Shown here: piece after piece, positions 44,227-51,695 of the stretch
Layout: the number at the start of each line of letters is the position of its first letter
Position numbering within the stretch: position 1 is the first letter of the stretch
Assembly (NCBI RefSeq): GCF_030517065.1
Contig: NZ_CP103950.1
Span: 1,488,001 to 1,552,000, forward strand
Source of the DNA: Riemerella columbina
Lineage (GTDB): Bacteria; Bacteroidota; Bacteroidia; Flavobacteriales; Weeksellaceae
DNA length: 64,000 bases
Direction: 5' to 3'
Made by a program: the position numbers and the translations under genes
Notes under the pieces: generated by a model
Seen by the model: only the letters and a program-made list of their open reading frames with translations
The model's database searches: none
Told to the model about the DNA's origin: nothing

Positions 44227-45555
44227 CTACTCTAAATAGAGTTTCATTTTTGCCCAATCTTCAGGTTTGGGGTTGAGCATTTTTAAAATTTTAGCCTCAT
44301 CCGTGTAGGTAATTCGGTAGAAGATGATTCTATCCGCATAGCGTTTAAAATAAGGATGTCGCTTCAGCCAAGCCTCTGGCGCCGTTGTCAATCGGTATTT
44401 TTTGATTTTAGCCGTTTCCAAAGGTGCCACTTCTAAAAGTTGCCGTGCCAAACTCTCCTCCACACCATAAATTTCTAAAACTTGATTTTTATGAACAAAA
44501 CCGCCCAAACCGCTTCTAAACGCCACATAGCGCTGGGCGATTTTAGGGCTGAAACCGAAAATTTGCAATTGCTCAGCACTGATGTCGTTCAGGTCTATTT
44601 TGGAAAAATCCAATCGAGGACGCTCTGGCTCTGGAGCTTTCTGCTGCGCTGTTTGCTGGCTCTCCGAAAGCTGGATATAAGGTTGCAATTCTAAAAATTT
44701 CTCTTCAGAAATCACAAAGCAATTTTTAATTTCTTCCAAAGTTTTAAAGCGCCCTTTGAGCTTCGTTTCTTTATATTTGATAATGACAGCGGTTTGTTTT
44801 TCCGAAAATCCTAATTTCTGCCAACCCTCTTGGTCAAGTGCATTAGGGTCAAAATTAGCGTATTGAATTTTTGACTTCTGTGGTGATGAAGCCTGATGAC
44901 GAGGCTCTTCAGGTGCTTGCTCTGGCAACAAAAGATAAGGCTCAAGTTGGGCATAATGCTCGGAACTTAGCGTATAGCAAGCTTTTAGCTGAGCTTTGCT
45001 CAAAAAACGCCCACCGAGGTAATGTTGATATTTAATAATAGACTGCGCTTGCTTGGGGCTCAAGCCTAATTTCACCCAATCCGCCTCGCTATAATCATTC
45101 GGGTTGAATGAGCGATGGATTTTTAAGCGATAACCTTGTTGGTTCGGCATTTTGCGAGAATAGGTCGGCGTAGTGGCGGTTTCTGGCAACAATATATAAG
45201 GCGCTAAAGTTTCAAATTTTTCTGGAGAAATAGCGTAACATTTTGCCAACTGCGCTTTGGAAACAAAAGTACCTCCCACCACATTTTTATACTTGATAAT
45301 CGTCTGTGCTTGCCGTAGTGAAAAACCTAAACGCTCCCAACCTTTTTGGTCTAAATCATTCGGGTTAAAACCAGTAAGTAACGGTATATCAGTAGGTTTT
45401 TTTTCAAACGAAAGTTCTGGCAACGCCTCGTGGTGCTGGCTCCGCCAAACATAAAATAAAACCTGACCGATGACAACCAAAACGCCCACCGCGATCCATA
45501 CTCTTATTTGCGTTTTGTACTGTTGAAAAAAAAGTTGTGATATTGGGCGTCTCAT
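44227..45555 (-). CDS. Membrane-anchored protein with tandem helix-hairpin-helix repeats
   Basis: A 442-residue protein with a single N-terminal transmembrane segment (about 19-37) and then repeated HhH units. Three long repeats of about 100 residues share the pattern FNPNDLDQKGWERLGFSLRQ, then IIKYK, then GGTFVSKAQLAKCYAIS and FETLAPYILLPE; a fourth, shorter unit starts near SKIDLNDISAEQLQIFGFSP. ComEA-type HhH motifs bind DNA nonspecifically, usually in competence; here the array is membrane-tethered. The MerR gene lies 21 bp upstream on the same strand. I start at the ATG at 45555. Function, possibly DNA capture or chromosome tethering, is inference. Confidence 0.8.
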   Translation of the reverse strand: MRRPISQLFFQQYKTQIRVWIAVGVLVVIGQVLFYVWRSQHHEALPELSFEKKPTDIPLLTGFNPNDLDQKGWERLGFSLRQAQTIIKYKNVVGGTFVSKAQLAKCYAISPEKFETLAPYILLPETATTPTYSRKMPNQQGYRLKIHRSFNPNDYSEADWVKLGLSPKQAQSIIKYQHYLGGRFLSKAQLKACYTLSSEHYAQLEPYLLLPEQAPEEPRHQASSPQKSKIQYANFDPNALDQEGWQKLGFSEKQTAVIIKYKETKLKGRFKTLEEIKNCFVISEEKFLELQPYIQLSESQQTAQQKAPEPERPRLDFSKIDLNDISAEQLQIFGFSPKIAQRYVAFRSGLGGFVHKNQVLEIYGVEESLARQLLEVAPLETAKIKKYRLTTAPEAWLKRHPYFKRYADRIIFYRITYTDEAKILKMLNPKPEDWAKMKLYLE

Positions 45556-45576
45556 CGTCAAGGGGTTTAATGGTTT

Positions 45577-45924
45577 CTAATACACCTCATCTTTATCGAG
45601 CAAAGAGGCTTTGAGTTTGAGCAACTCGGCTTTTACATACTCTAAACGGTCTATCATTTGCACCGTATCGCCCACTTTTTCGTTGGTAGAGAGGGCTATT
45701 CTGGCACCGTCTAAGGTGTAACCTTTCTCCTTCACCAAGTGGTAAATCATCTTGAGGTGCTTGATGTCTTCTGGCGTAAAATAGCGGTTGCCTTTTTTAT
45801 TTTTTTTCGGTTTAATGATGGGAAATTCCTTCTCCCAATAGCGGATTAGAGAGGTATTGACATCAAATGCTTTTGCCACTTCTCCTATGGAATAATACAG
45901 CTTTTCGGGTAGGTTGATTTTCAT
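45577..45924 (-). CDS. MerR-family transcriptional regulator
   Basis: A 115-residue regulator with an N-terminal MerR winged helix (LYYSIGEVAKAFDVNTSLIRYWEKEFPIIKP and NRYFTPEDIKHLKMIYHLV) and a coiled-coil-like C-terminus, KAELLKLKASLLDKDEVY. It has no effector cysteine cluster. The start is the ATG at 45924, which leaves an 18-bp leader after the -7 box at 45943-45950; the frame upstream uses a TTG. The HhH gene follows by 21 bp and could be in the same operon. Similar MerR genes next to helix-hairpin-helix genes are, from memory, common in flavobacteria. Confidence 0.9.
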   Translation of the reverse strand: MKINLPEKLYYSIGEVAKAFDVNTSLIRYWEKEFPIIKPKKNKKGNRYFTPEDIKHLKMIYHLVKEKGYTLDGARIALSTNEKVGDTVQMIDRLEYVKAELLKLKASLLDKDEVY

Positions 45925-45942
45925 TGGATTAAGAAATAAGGA

Positions 45943-45950
45943 CAAAGATA
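45943..45950 (-). promoter_or_regulatory. -7 box of the MerR gene
   Basis: The minus strand reads TATCTTTG, a full TAnnTTTG match, with an 18-bp leader to the ATG at 45924. Confidence 0.6.
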
Positions 45951-45994
45951 AGCATTCATTTTTAATATTGATTTTATTTCCTCAAAAAAAAGAT

Positions 45995-46002
45995 TATATT
46001 TG
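45995..46002 (+). promoter_or_regulatory. -7 box of the cobalamin-riboswitch transcript
   Basis: TATATTTG lies directly before the riboswitch, placing transcription start near 46008 at the riboswitch's 5' edge. Confidence 0.65.
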
Positions 46003-46007
46003 CAAAA

Positions 46008-46200
46008 CTTTGGTTTTAGATTGAAACCTTCTAAATGAAAAGGGAATGGAGTGCAAACCTCCAGCTGTCCCCGCAACTGTAAATCATCAACGCTGGCGTC
46101 ACCGTGCATCAGACTTGTTTTTTGCTGATACGCCATTGCTCTATCAGGAGTGAGAAGGCAGTAAAAAAGATGAAAGCCAGGAGACCTGCCAGAGCCTTAA
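46008..46200 (+). ncRNA. Cobalamin (adenosylcobalamin) riboswitch
   Basis: The conserved core is unmistakable: GGGAATGGAGTGCAAACCTC at 46042-46061, followed by the CTGTCCCCGCAACTGTAAA box at 46065-46083, and downstream the AGCCAGGAGACCTGCC receptor segment at 46175-46190. It lies between the divergent MerR gene and btuB. Its position about 42 bp before the btuB ATG, with the GGAGG element at 46222-46226 close to the start, is compatible with translational control: cobalamin binding would hide the ribosome-binding region. Both btuB and the following lipoprotein should be repressed by vitamin B12. Confidence 0.96.
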
Positions 46201-46241
46201 TGTTAATATTAAAAAACTTTCGGAGGAAAAGGCTTTTAAGT

Positions 46242-48062
46242 ATGAAGAAATTTATCCGCATCATCAGTTTAATTCTGATTTATCCATTAAGCGCCCAAGA
46301 GCAAACCACCAATATAGACACGGTGGCGATTCGCATTCTTGCGCCACAAAGCACCGCCATAGGGCATCAAGTTATCAAAATAAAGCCTAAAAATTCTGCC
46401 GTATTCCTCTCCGAAGCTTTACAAAAAGCGGCTGGCGTAGCGGTGAGAGATTATGGCTTTGGGCAGTTGAGTTCTATCTCCGTTAAAGGGCTTTCTGCGT
46501 CTCAAAATTTATTCCTTTGGGAAGGTATTCCGTTGAATTCCAGCCTGAATGGACAGGTAGATGCCAATATCATTTCGCCTTATACCACCAATACGATGAC
46601 TTACCGTAGTGGCGCTGGGAGTAGCCATTTTGGCAGTGGTGCTCTGGGTGGCGTTTTCTCTATGGACTATCAACCCCTATGGCAGCCACACACACAAATT
46701 ACGATGAACCAAGGTATCGGCAGTTTTGGGCTGAGCCGCCACGGCATACAGGTAGAGCACGGCAATCAGCAATGGAGCATCAGCGCTGGCACGCACTACC
46801 TACGCTCCAATAACGAATTTGATTTTGAAGACACTTGGGGCAAAAAATACCGCACCGAAGATGCTGGTTTTGATATTGTGGATCTGTACCTCAATACCGC
46901 ATACGCCCTCAATGCCAAGCACCAACTTACTTTTAACCTTTGGAACCAATGGGCGGATAGAAATGTAGGCGCCACCGAGGCTCGCCCCAAAGCGGAGCAA
47001 CGGCAATATGACCAAAACCAACGCTATCAACTCTCGTGGCTCTACCGCCACCAAGCGTTTAAGCACCAATTGCAATCTGCCTATACTTCGGAGTTTTTTG
47101 ATTTTAGGCTCTCGCCGCAATCGCCGCAGTCTATCAGTTTTGCTGAAAATTATTTCCTAAACTATTACGCCGAATGGCAACGCCAAAATTTCGGATTGAA
47201 GGCAGGGCTACAATCACGACTGACCACAGGCGGTGGCGATAACCTCAGCACAGAGCCTTTGCGGGAACTTCACTCGTTTCTGAACTACCAACAGCGTTTA
47301 GGCGCTTTGAGCATCAGTGCGAATTTAAGAGGTTCGTTTTCTTCAAAATTTACAATACCGCTGACCTATGATGTTGGAGCACAGTGGCATTTTAACCCCA
47401 AATGGAGCGCCCGTGCATCGTATGCGACTTCCTACCGAACGCCTACTTTTAACGATTTGTATTGGAAACAAGGCGGTAACCCTCAACTGAAACCTGAGCA
47501 AGGCAAAATGGGAGAAATCGGCATCGTAGCCAATCTGGCGAAAGCCTTTCAGCTGGACCTTTCTGCTTACTACGGCGAGGTTAAAGATTGGATTTTATGG
47601 TATCCTAACGCTTTAGGCTTTTGGACACCCACCAATTTAGATTTTGTTACCACCCAAGGCGGCACTTTGCGAAGCCTCCACTCCTTCCAATGGGGGGCAA
47701 TGAAAATCAACTTTAGTAATACCGTAGCCTATACCGATACGCACAATCAAAGGACTGGGCACCCTCTACTCTACACTCCAAAATGGAATTATAACAATAG
47801 CTTAAGCCTCAAAAGAAAGCACCTCGCGCTGGAGGTGACGCATTTCTATACCAGCAAGAGATCCACCGACAATAATGGTTCTTATTTTTTGCCAGCTTAC
47901 CACCTTTGGAATACCAACTTGAGCCACACTGCCGCTTTAGGGCGAATGCGCTATACACTAAGTTTGAGCGTGAAGAATTTATTGAACCAACATTATAACA
48001 CAATGCAGGGCTATCCTATGCCAGGCAGACAGTATTTACTTAACTTAACAACTATTTTTTAA
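46242..48062 (+). CDS. btuB: BtuB-type TonB-dependent cobalamin receptor
   Basis: An outer-membrane transporter of 606 residues, signal peptide MKKFIRIISLILIYPLSAQ. The plug begins with IKIKPKNSAVFLSEALQKAA and has SSISVKGLSASQNLFLWEG and GSSHFGSGALGGVFSMDY. The barrel ends in MPGRQYLLNLTTIF. There is no N-terminal carboxypeptidase-like domain, unlike the receptor at 33-36 kb. The start is the ATG at 46242, with GGAGGAAAAGG just upstream, not the more distant frame opening at 46104, which would lie within the riboswitch. The B12 riboswitch directly upstream gives the substrate. The next gene, a propeller lipoprotein, follows by 11 bp. Confidence 0.93.
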   Translation: MKKFIRIISLILIYPLSAQEQTTNIDTVAIRILAPQSTAIGHQVIKIKPKNSAVFLSEALQKAAGVAVRDYGFGQLSSISVKGLSASQNLFLWEGIPLNSSLNGQVDANIISPYTTNTMTYRSGAGSSHFGSGALGGVFSMDYQPLWQPHTQITMNQGIGSFGLSRHGIQVEHGNQQWSISAGTHYLRSNNEFDFEDTWGKKYRTEDAGFDIVDLYLNTAYALNAKHQLTFNLWNQWADRNVGATEARPKAEQRQYDQNQRYQLSWLYRHQAFKHQLQSAYTSEFFDFRLSPQSPQSISFAENYFLNYYAEWQRQNFGLKAGLQSRLTTGGGDNLSTEPLRELHSFLNYQQRLGALSISANLRGSFSSKFTIPLTYDVGAQWHFNPKWSARASYATSYRTPTFNDLYWKQGGNPQLKPEQGKMGEIGIVANLAKAFQLDLSAYYGEVKDWILWYPNALGFWTPTNLDFVTTQGGTLRSLHSFQWGAMKINFSNTVAYTDTHNQRTGHPLLYTPKWNYNNSLSLKRKHLALEVTHFYTSKRSTDNNGSYFLPAYHLWNTNLSHTAALGRMRYTLSLSVKNLLNQHYNTMQGYPMPGRQYLLNLTTIF

Positions 48063-48073
48063 ATCTTGATATT

Positions 48074-49135
48074 ATGAGAAAATTTTTAAGCATTTTAGCC
48101 ACCGCTACGCTATTGGTAGCGTGTAACAGAGATGGAGAAGTCTACACGCCAAAAGGCAATTACGAAAGTGGGTTTTTAATCCTTAATGAAGGTAATTTCG
48201 GGCATAACAATGGCAGCCTTACCTACACTTCTTACCAGTTTACAAACACACAAAATAATGTTTATCAATCGGTTAACAATGAAATATTAGGTGATACACC
48301 ACAATCTGCCTACCGCCATGGTAATGATCTATACATCGTGGTCAATTATAGCAACAAAGTGGTTAAAGTCAACCGCTTTACTTTGAAAAAAGAAGCGGAA
48401 ACTTCAGTAGAATTGAGCAACCCAAGGTATGCTACCGTTGCCAGCGGTAAAGTTTTTGTAACCAATTGGGGGAATGGTTTTAACGCCGATGATGATTTCA
48501 TTGCCGTGTTAGACCCTGTTACGCTGAAAGAAGAAACCCGCATTAAAACAGATTTCGGCGTAGAAAAGATTTTCAACTTTAATAATAAAGTCTACGCCTT
48601 GCTCCAAGGGGCTTATGGGCATAATAATAAGGTGGCGGTGATTAACCCGATTACCAACACCGTGGAAAAATATCTGACCGTAGGCTACAACCCGAACGGC
48701 TTTGTGGTGGAAAACGACCGCGTGCTGATTTCTTGTGGCGGTATGTGGGACTATTCGCTATGGCCAGACCCGCAAACCGTAGATGGCAGTTTGTGGGCGC
48801 TCAATACCCAAGGTACCGAAAAGCTCTCCGATTGGGCAGATACCACACCTGACCATAAAGAAAAAATCAGCGATATTACAAAAGTTGACCGTTTTTATTT
48901 CTTCTTGATGGATGGCAAACTCCACAAAGTGGCAGCAGGTGCTAATTTCTTAACGCAGTCAGAAAAAATATCAGATGTTAATTTCTACTCCATTAGTCAG
49001 CTGAGCAACCTTTTTGTGGTGGGCTTAGATGCTAAAGATTACCAATCTGATGGCGAAGCGTATTTCTTCCGCACCAATGGAAGCTTAGAGAAAACCACAA
49101 CCACAGGTATCACTCCTAATAGCATTGTGGAATAA
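48074..49135 (+). CDS. btuG: BtuG-like beta-propeller lipoprotein
   Basis: A 353-residue lipoprotein (lipobox LLVAC near residue 17) with the DUF5074/YncE-type seven-bladed propeller pattern. Blades are visible as NNVYQSVNNEILGDTPQSAY, YIVVNYSNKVVKVNRFTL, VFVTNWGNGFNADDDFIAVL, NKVAVINPITNTVEKYL and LLISCGGMWDYSLWPD-like strands. In Bacteroides the surface lipoprotein BtuG is a propeller of this type that captures cobalamin and hands it to BtuB. This gene's location directly after btuB, under the same riboswitch, makes the same role likely here. The symbol is tentative, as sequence alone cannot prove B12 binding. A weak hairpin with a T run follows the stop. Confidence 0.8.
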   Translation: MRKFLSILATATLLVACNRDGEVYTPKGNYESGFLILNEGNFGHNNGSLTYTSYQFTNTQNNVYQSVNNEILGDTPQSAYRHGNDLYIVVNYSNKVVKVNRFTLKKEAETSVELSNPRYATVASGKVFVTNWGNGFNADDDFIAVLDPVTLKEETRIKTDFGVEKIFNFNNKVYALLQGAYGHNNKVAVINPITNTVEKYLTVGYNPNGFVVENDRVLISCGGMWDYSLWPDPQTVDGSLWALNTQGTEKLSDWADTTPDHKEKISDITKVDRFYFFLMDGKLHKVAAGANFLTQSEKISDVNFYSISQLSNLFVVGLDAKDYQSDGEAYFFRTNGSLEKTTTTGITPNSIVE

Positions 49136-49151
49136 TCCAACGGATTTTTTT
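49134..49151 (+). terminator. Weak terminator after the btuG-like gene
   Basis: AATCC, a 3-nt loop and GGATT, followed by TTTTTT, starting within the stop codon. The stem is only 5 bp. Confidence 0.4.
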
Positions 49152-49309
49152 AATCATCAATCCTCCTTGTTCTAAAGAATGGGAAGATTTTTTATGTTTT
49201 AAAATCGGTATAAAAACGATATAGAACAGAAAAATTAGAAAACCATCAAATCTCTATTTTTTCTCGCATTTTGGTATTCAGTCGGTAAAACTAACCATTG
49301 GAAAATGCA

Positions 49310-50233
49310 TCACGCTTTTTCTTCCAAACCGATGATTTTTTCTCGCCTCACCTTATCGATGGAAAGATTAAGTTCATTGCCAAAGAGAATCAGCACAATG
49401 TTAAGATTGACCCAAATCATCACCAAAATAATACTGCCAATAGAGCCATAAAGCACATTATATTTGGCAAAATTGGTCATATAAAATACAAAGCCATAAG
49501 TGGTCAGCACAAAGAGCACCGTGGTCAAAATAGCCCCTGGAATCGCATATTTCCATTGTTTAATCTTCACACAACCCACCCAATAAAACAACACCAAAAG
49601 CACAAAGTAAAACAGCGGAAAAGAGATAAACCCAATAATCTGCGAGAGGTTACTCACCAGCCAACTCATATCGTACTGAGGCTTAAAGAGTTTCAGCACC
49701 ACCTCGGAATAATAAATCCCAAAAATAGACAACAAAATCAGCGCTACAAAAACCACCGTAACCGCCAAAGAAATGGCATATTCCTTAATAAAACCACGCT
49801 TAGAATCGGTATTTTCATTAAACCCATTGATGAGCGAATAAGTGCCATTGGTCGCAAAAACCAACGCAAAAAGAATAGTCACCTTGCTCAAACTCTCCAT
49901 ATTGGGGATAATGCTGTCTTGGATATACCCCGATACATCGCTCTGCATATGAGCAGGGAGGATGTTGGGCATCAGCACTTCAAAAATATAAAATTGCAAC
50001 TTGTCATAATGCGGCATATACGGCAGAATAGAGAGCAAAAACAAAATAAAAGGAAACAAACTCAGAAAAAAGCTCCACGAGATGCTGGACGCCTGTTTAA
50101 TCACTTGGTTTTTAAACAATCCTTGACCATAGATTTCAAACATCTTCCAAAGCGAAATCCCTAAGAAAGGAATGTGGATGCTATCCAAATACCGATGAAT
50201 TTTTATGATAAACGAAGGTAATTTCTTGGGCAT
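49310..50233 (-). CDS. YihY/BrkB-family membrane protein
   Basis: A 307-residue inner-membrane protein of the YihY (virulence factor BrkB) family. About six hydrophobic segments are spread from 45 to 290. Family-typical sequence includes KQASSISWSFFLSLFPFIL, VFATNGTYSLINGFNENTD and GAILTTVLFVLTTYGFVFYM, and the end NLNIVLILFGNELN is also typical. The role is unknown; proposals include transport and RNase BN misannotation. It is transcribed leftward from a promoter region that it shares with rlmH, where the two -7 boxes form a perfect palindrome. Confidence 0.93.
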   Translation of the reverse strand: MPKKLPSFIIKIHRYLDSIHIPFLGISLWKMFEIYGQGLFKNQVIKQASSISWSFFLSLFPFILFLLSILPYMPHYDKLQFYIFEVLMPNILPAHMQSDVSGYIQDSIIPNMESLSKVTILFALVFATNGTYSLINGFNENTDSKRGFIKEYAISLAVTVVFVALILLSIFGIYYSEVVLKLFKPQYDMSWLVSNLSQIIGFISFPLFYFVLLVLFYWVGCVKIKQWKYAIPGAILTTVLFVLTTYGFVFYMTNFAKYNVLYGSIGSIILVMIWVNLNIVLILFGNELNLSIDKVRREKIIGLEEKA

Positions 50234-50240
50234 ATCTTAT

Positions 50241-50261
50241 TATATTTGCAACACAAATATA
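50241..50261. promoter_or_regulatory. Palindromic bidirectional promoter of brkB-like gene and rlmH
   Basis: TATATTTG at 50241-50248 (plus) and the same sequence at 50254-50261 (minus) form perfect 8-bp inverted arms around CAACA. Each is a -7 consensus match, facing the opposite gene's start, so the two transcripts would start inside the same 21 bp and overlap. Confidence 0.65.
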
Positions 50262-50291
50262 TTAAAAAATAATTAGCCCCTCTGCCAGACT

Positions 50292-50765
50292 ATGCAACTC
50301 AAACTCATCTGCATCGGGAAAACCGACCAAAAAGAGATCCAACAACTGATGCTGTATTATCAGAAAAGATTGCCCAAGCACTTTAATTTTGAGATGCTGG
50401 AACTCCCTGATATTAAGCACCAAAAGCAACACACACCCGCGCTCATCAAAAAGGAAGAAGCCAAATTATTCCTCAACCAAATAGAGCCCACAGACCACCT
50501 TATTTTATTAGATGAAAAAGGGAAACAGTACACCAGTCGGCTTTTTGCAGAGAAAATCAACCAACTGATGCTCACCTCCGTGAAGCGAATTATTTTCCTC
50601 ATTGGTGGTGCCTACGGCTTTTCCGATGAAATTTATCAACGGGCACAGGAGAAATTTGCCCTCTCCCAGCTCACTTTTACCCACCAAATGGTGCGGCTCT
50701 TTTTCATTGAGCAACTCTACCGTGCCGACCAAATTTTGCAAGGCAAACCTTACCATAACGATTAA
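50292..50765 (+). CDS. rlmH: 23S rRNA pseudouridine-1915 N3-methyltransferase
   Basis: Methylates pseudouridine 1915 in helix 69 of 23S rRNA. The 157-residue SPOUT enzyme has the family's N-terminal KLICIGKTDQKEIQQLM, the middle LLDEKGKQYTS and the trefoil-knot SAM site IIFLIGGAYGFSDEIYQRA. The C-terminal FALSQLTFTHQMVRLFFIEQ and LYRADQILQGKPYHND are nearly invariant in RlmH. It is led by the palindromic promoter shared with the BrkB-family gene; the nitroreductase gene follows by 21 bp and is probably cotranscribed. Confidence 0.97.
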   Translation: MQLKLICIGKTDQKEIQQLMLYYQKRLPKHFNFEMLELPDIKHQKQHTPALIKKEEAKLFLNQIEPTDHLILLDEKGKQYTSRLFAEKINQLMLTSVKRIIFLIGGAYGFSDEIYQRAQEKFALSQLTFTHQMVRLFFIEQLYRADQILQGKPYHND

Positions 50766-50786
50766 CCCACTAACCCCAAAACCACG

Positions 50787-51305
50787 ATGAACACAGAAGC
50801 AAAAACCCTCAAAAACCTGATAGAACGCCGCAGAAGCCTCTACCCAAAAGACTACGCCCCTACGCCTATCGCCCCTGAAATTTTAGCCGATATTATGGAA
50901 GTGGCGAGCCTCGCTCCCAATCATAAAAAGACCAAGCCGTGGCGTTTTCATCTGTTTCAAAATGAAGAAAAAGCCCAGTTGGCAGAAGAAATGGCGACGC
51001 TCTACCAAACACATACCCCGCCAGAATTGTTCAAGGAGAAAAAATACCAAGATATACAGTTCAAAATCCGCCATTCTGGAGCGGTCATCAGCATTTCTGC
51101 AGCATTCAGTGGCAGTGTCCCCGAGTGGGAAGACCTCGCTGCAGTAGCTATGGGCGTGCAGAATATGTACCTGATGTGCACCGCCTACGGCTTAGGATGC
51201 TATTGGAGTAGCCCAATGTTTGCCGAACATCTATCTTCATTTTTATCTTTGGAGCCATCGGAGAAATGTTTGGGACTATTCTATATTGGGAATTTAGCGG
51301 AATAG
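50787..51305 (+). CDS. Nitroreductase-family FMN protein
   Basis: A 172-residue FMN-dependent oxidoreductase of the nitroreductase superfamily. The N-terminal LIERRRSLYPKDYAPTPI holds the arginine-serine FMN-phosphate contacts, and MEVASLAPNHKKTKPWRFHLF is the usual second motif. AVAMGVQNMYLMCTAYGLGCYW is the conserved core helix, and GLFYIGNL is the last strand. It is shorter than the classical 217-residue NfsB type and closest in shape to the YdjA/TdsD-like group. It would reduce quinones or nitro compounds using NAD(P)H. It follows rlmH by 21 bp and is followed by its own terminator. Confidence 0.9.
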   Translation: MNTEAKTLKNLIERRRSLYPKDYAPTPIAPEILADIMEVASLAPNHKKTKPWRFHLFQNEEKAQLAEEMATLYQTHTPPELFKEKKYQDIQFKIRHSGAVISISAAFSGSVPEWEDLAAVAMGVQNMYLMCTAYGLGCYWSSPMFAEHLSSFLSLEPSEKCLGLFYIGNLAE

Positions 51306-51322
51306 TCATTCATTTTTTATAG

Positions 51323-51358
51323 CGATTGAGTTTTTAAACTCAGTCGTTTTTCTTTTGA
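51323..51358 (+). terminator. Terminator of rlmH-nitroreductase operon
   Basis: An 11-bp stem (51323-51333 with 51336-51346, one wobble) is followed by a T-rich tract (TTTTTCTTTT). It begins 18 bp after the nitroreductase stop. Confidence 0.75.
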
Positions 51359-51642
51359 TTAGAAGTGAAAATGAACCTTAAATTTAAAGCATAATTAAAG
51401 CAACTTGTTGATGATCAAAATTCTCTTTATCTAACCTTAAAACGATACTTTTTTATCTTACCGCAACAAAAACAATGACTTAAACGATTTCCTGATGAAT
51501 TTATATAGAAAAAATATTGTATTCTTTCACAGCATATATTTTAATCTATAACACCTCATCATCTTGATGATTTTTCATTTTTATTCAATGAATTGATAAT
51601 ACTAAGTCACCAAAGAATACAATTAGAAAAAGGATATAAAAA
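51359..51642. other. Gene-free AT-rich stretch
   Basis: About 284 bp without a credible open frame on either strand. The only structure is a 12-bp perfect inverted repeat at its right side (51516-51527 and 51612-51623), with a short internal inverted repeat of ATCATC and GATGAT between. Nothing else identifiable was seen. Confidence 0.6.
51516..51623. repeat. MITE-like inverted-repeat element (candidate)
   Basis: Perfect 12-bp inverted arms (ATTGTATTCTTT and its complement) 84 bp apart, flanked on both sides by TAGAAAAA (51506-51513, two bases from the left arm, and 51624-51631). This could be a small non-autonomous element or chance in AT-rich DNA. Confidence 0.35.
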
Positions 51643-51673
51643 ACTTTCGGCGGGGCTTCGCCCCGCCGAAAGT
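51643..51673 (-). terminator. Strong terminator of the M3 peptidase gene
   Basis: A perfect 13-bp GC-rich stem (51643-51655 with 51661-51673) closes a 5-nt loop. On the minus strand it is followed by TTTTTTATA. It begins 22 bp after the peptidase stop codon. Confidence 0.93.
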
Positions 51674-51695
51674 AAAAAATTAAAAGTCTCCCTCT

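Noticed and set aside
44153-44257. Longer N-terminus of cytidine deaminase
   Set aside because: The extra residues overlap the end of the HhH gene and precede a canonical Cdd N-terminus that begins at the ATG at 44152.
46104-46241. Longer start for the btuB-type receptor
   Set aside because: The open frame begins at 46104, inside the cobalamin riboswitch; a proper signal peptide, an SD-like GGAGGAAAAGG and riboswitch logic all point to the ATG at 46242.
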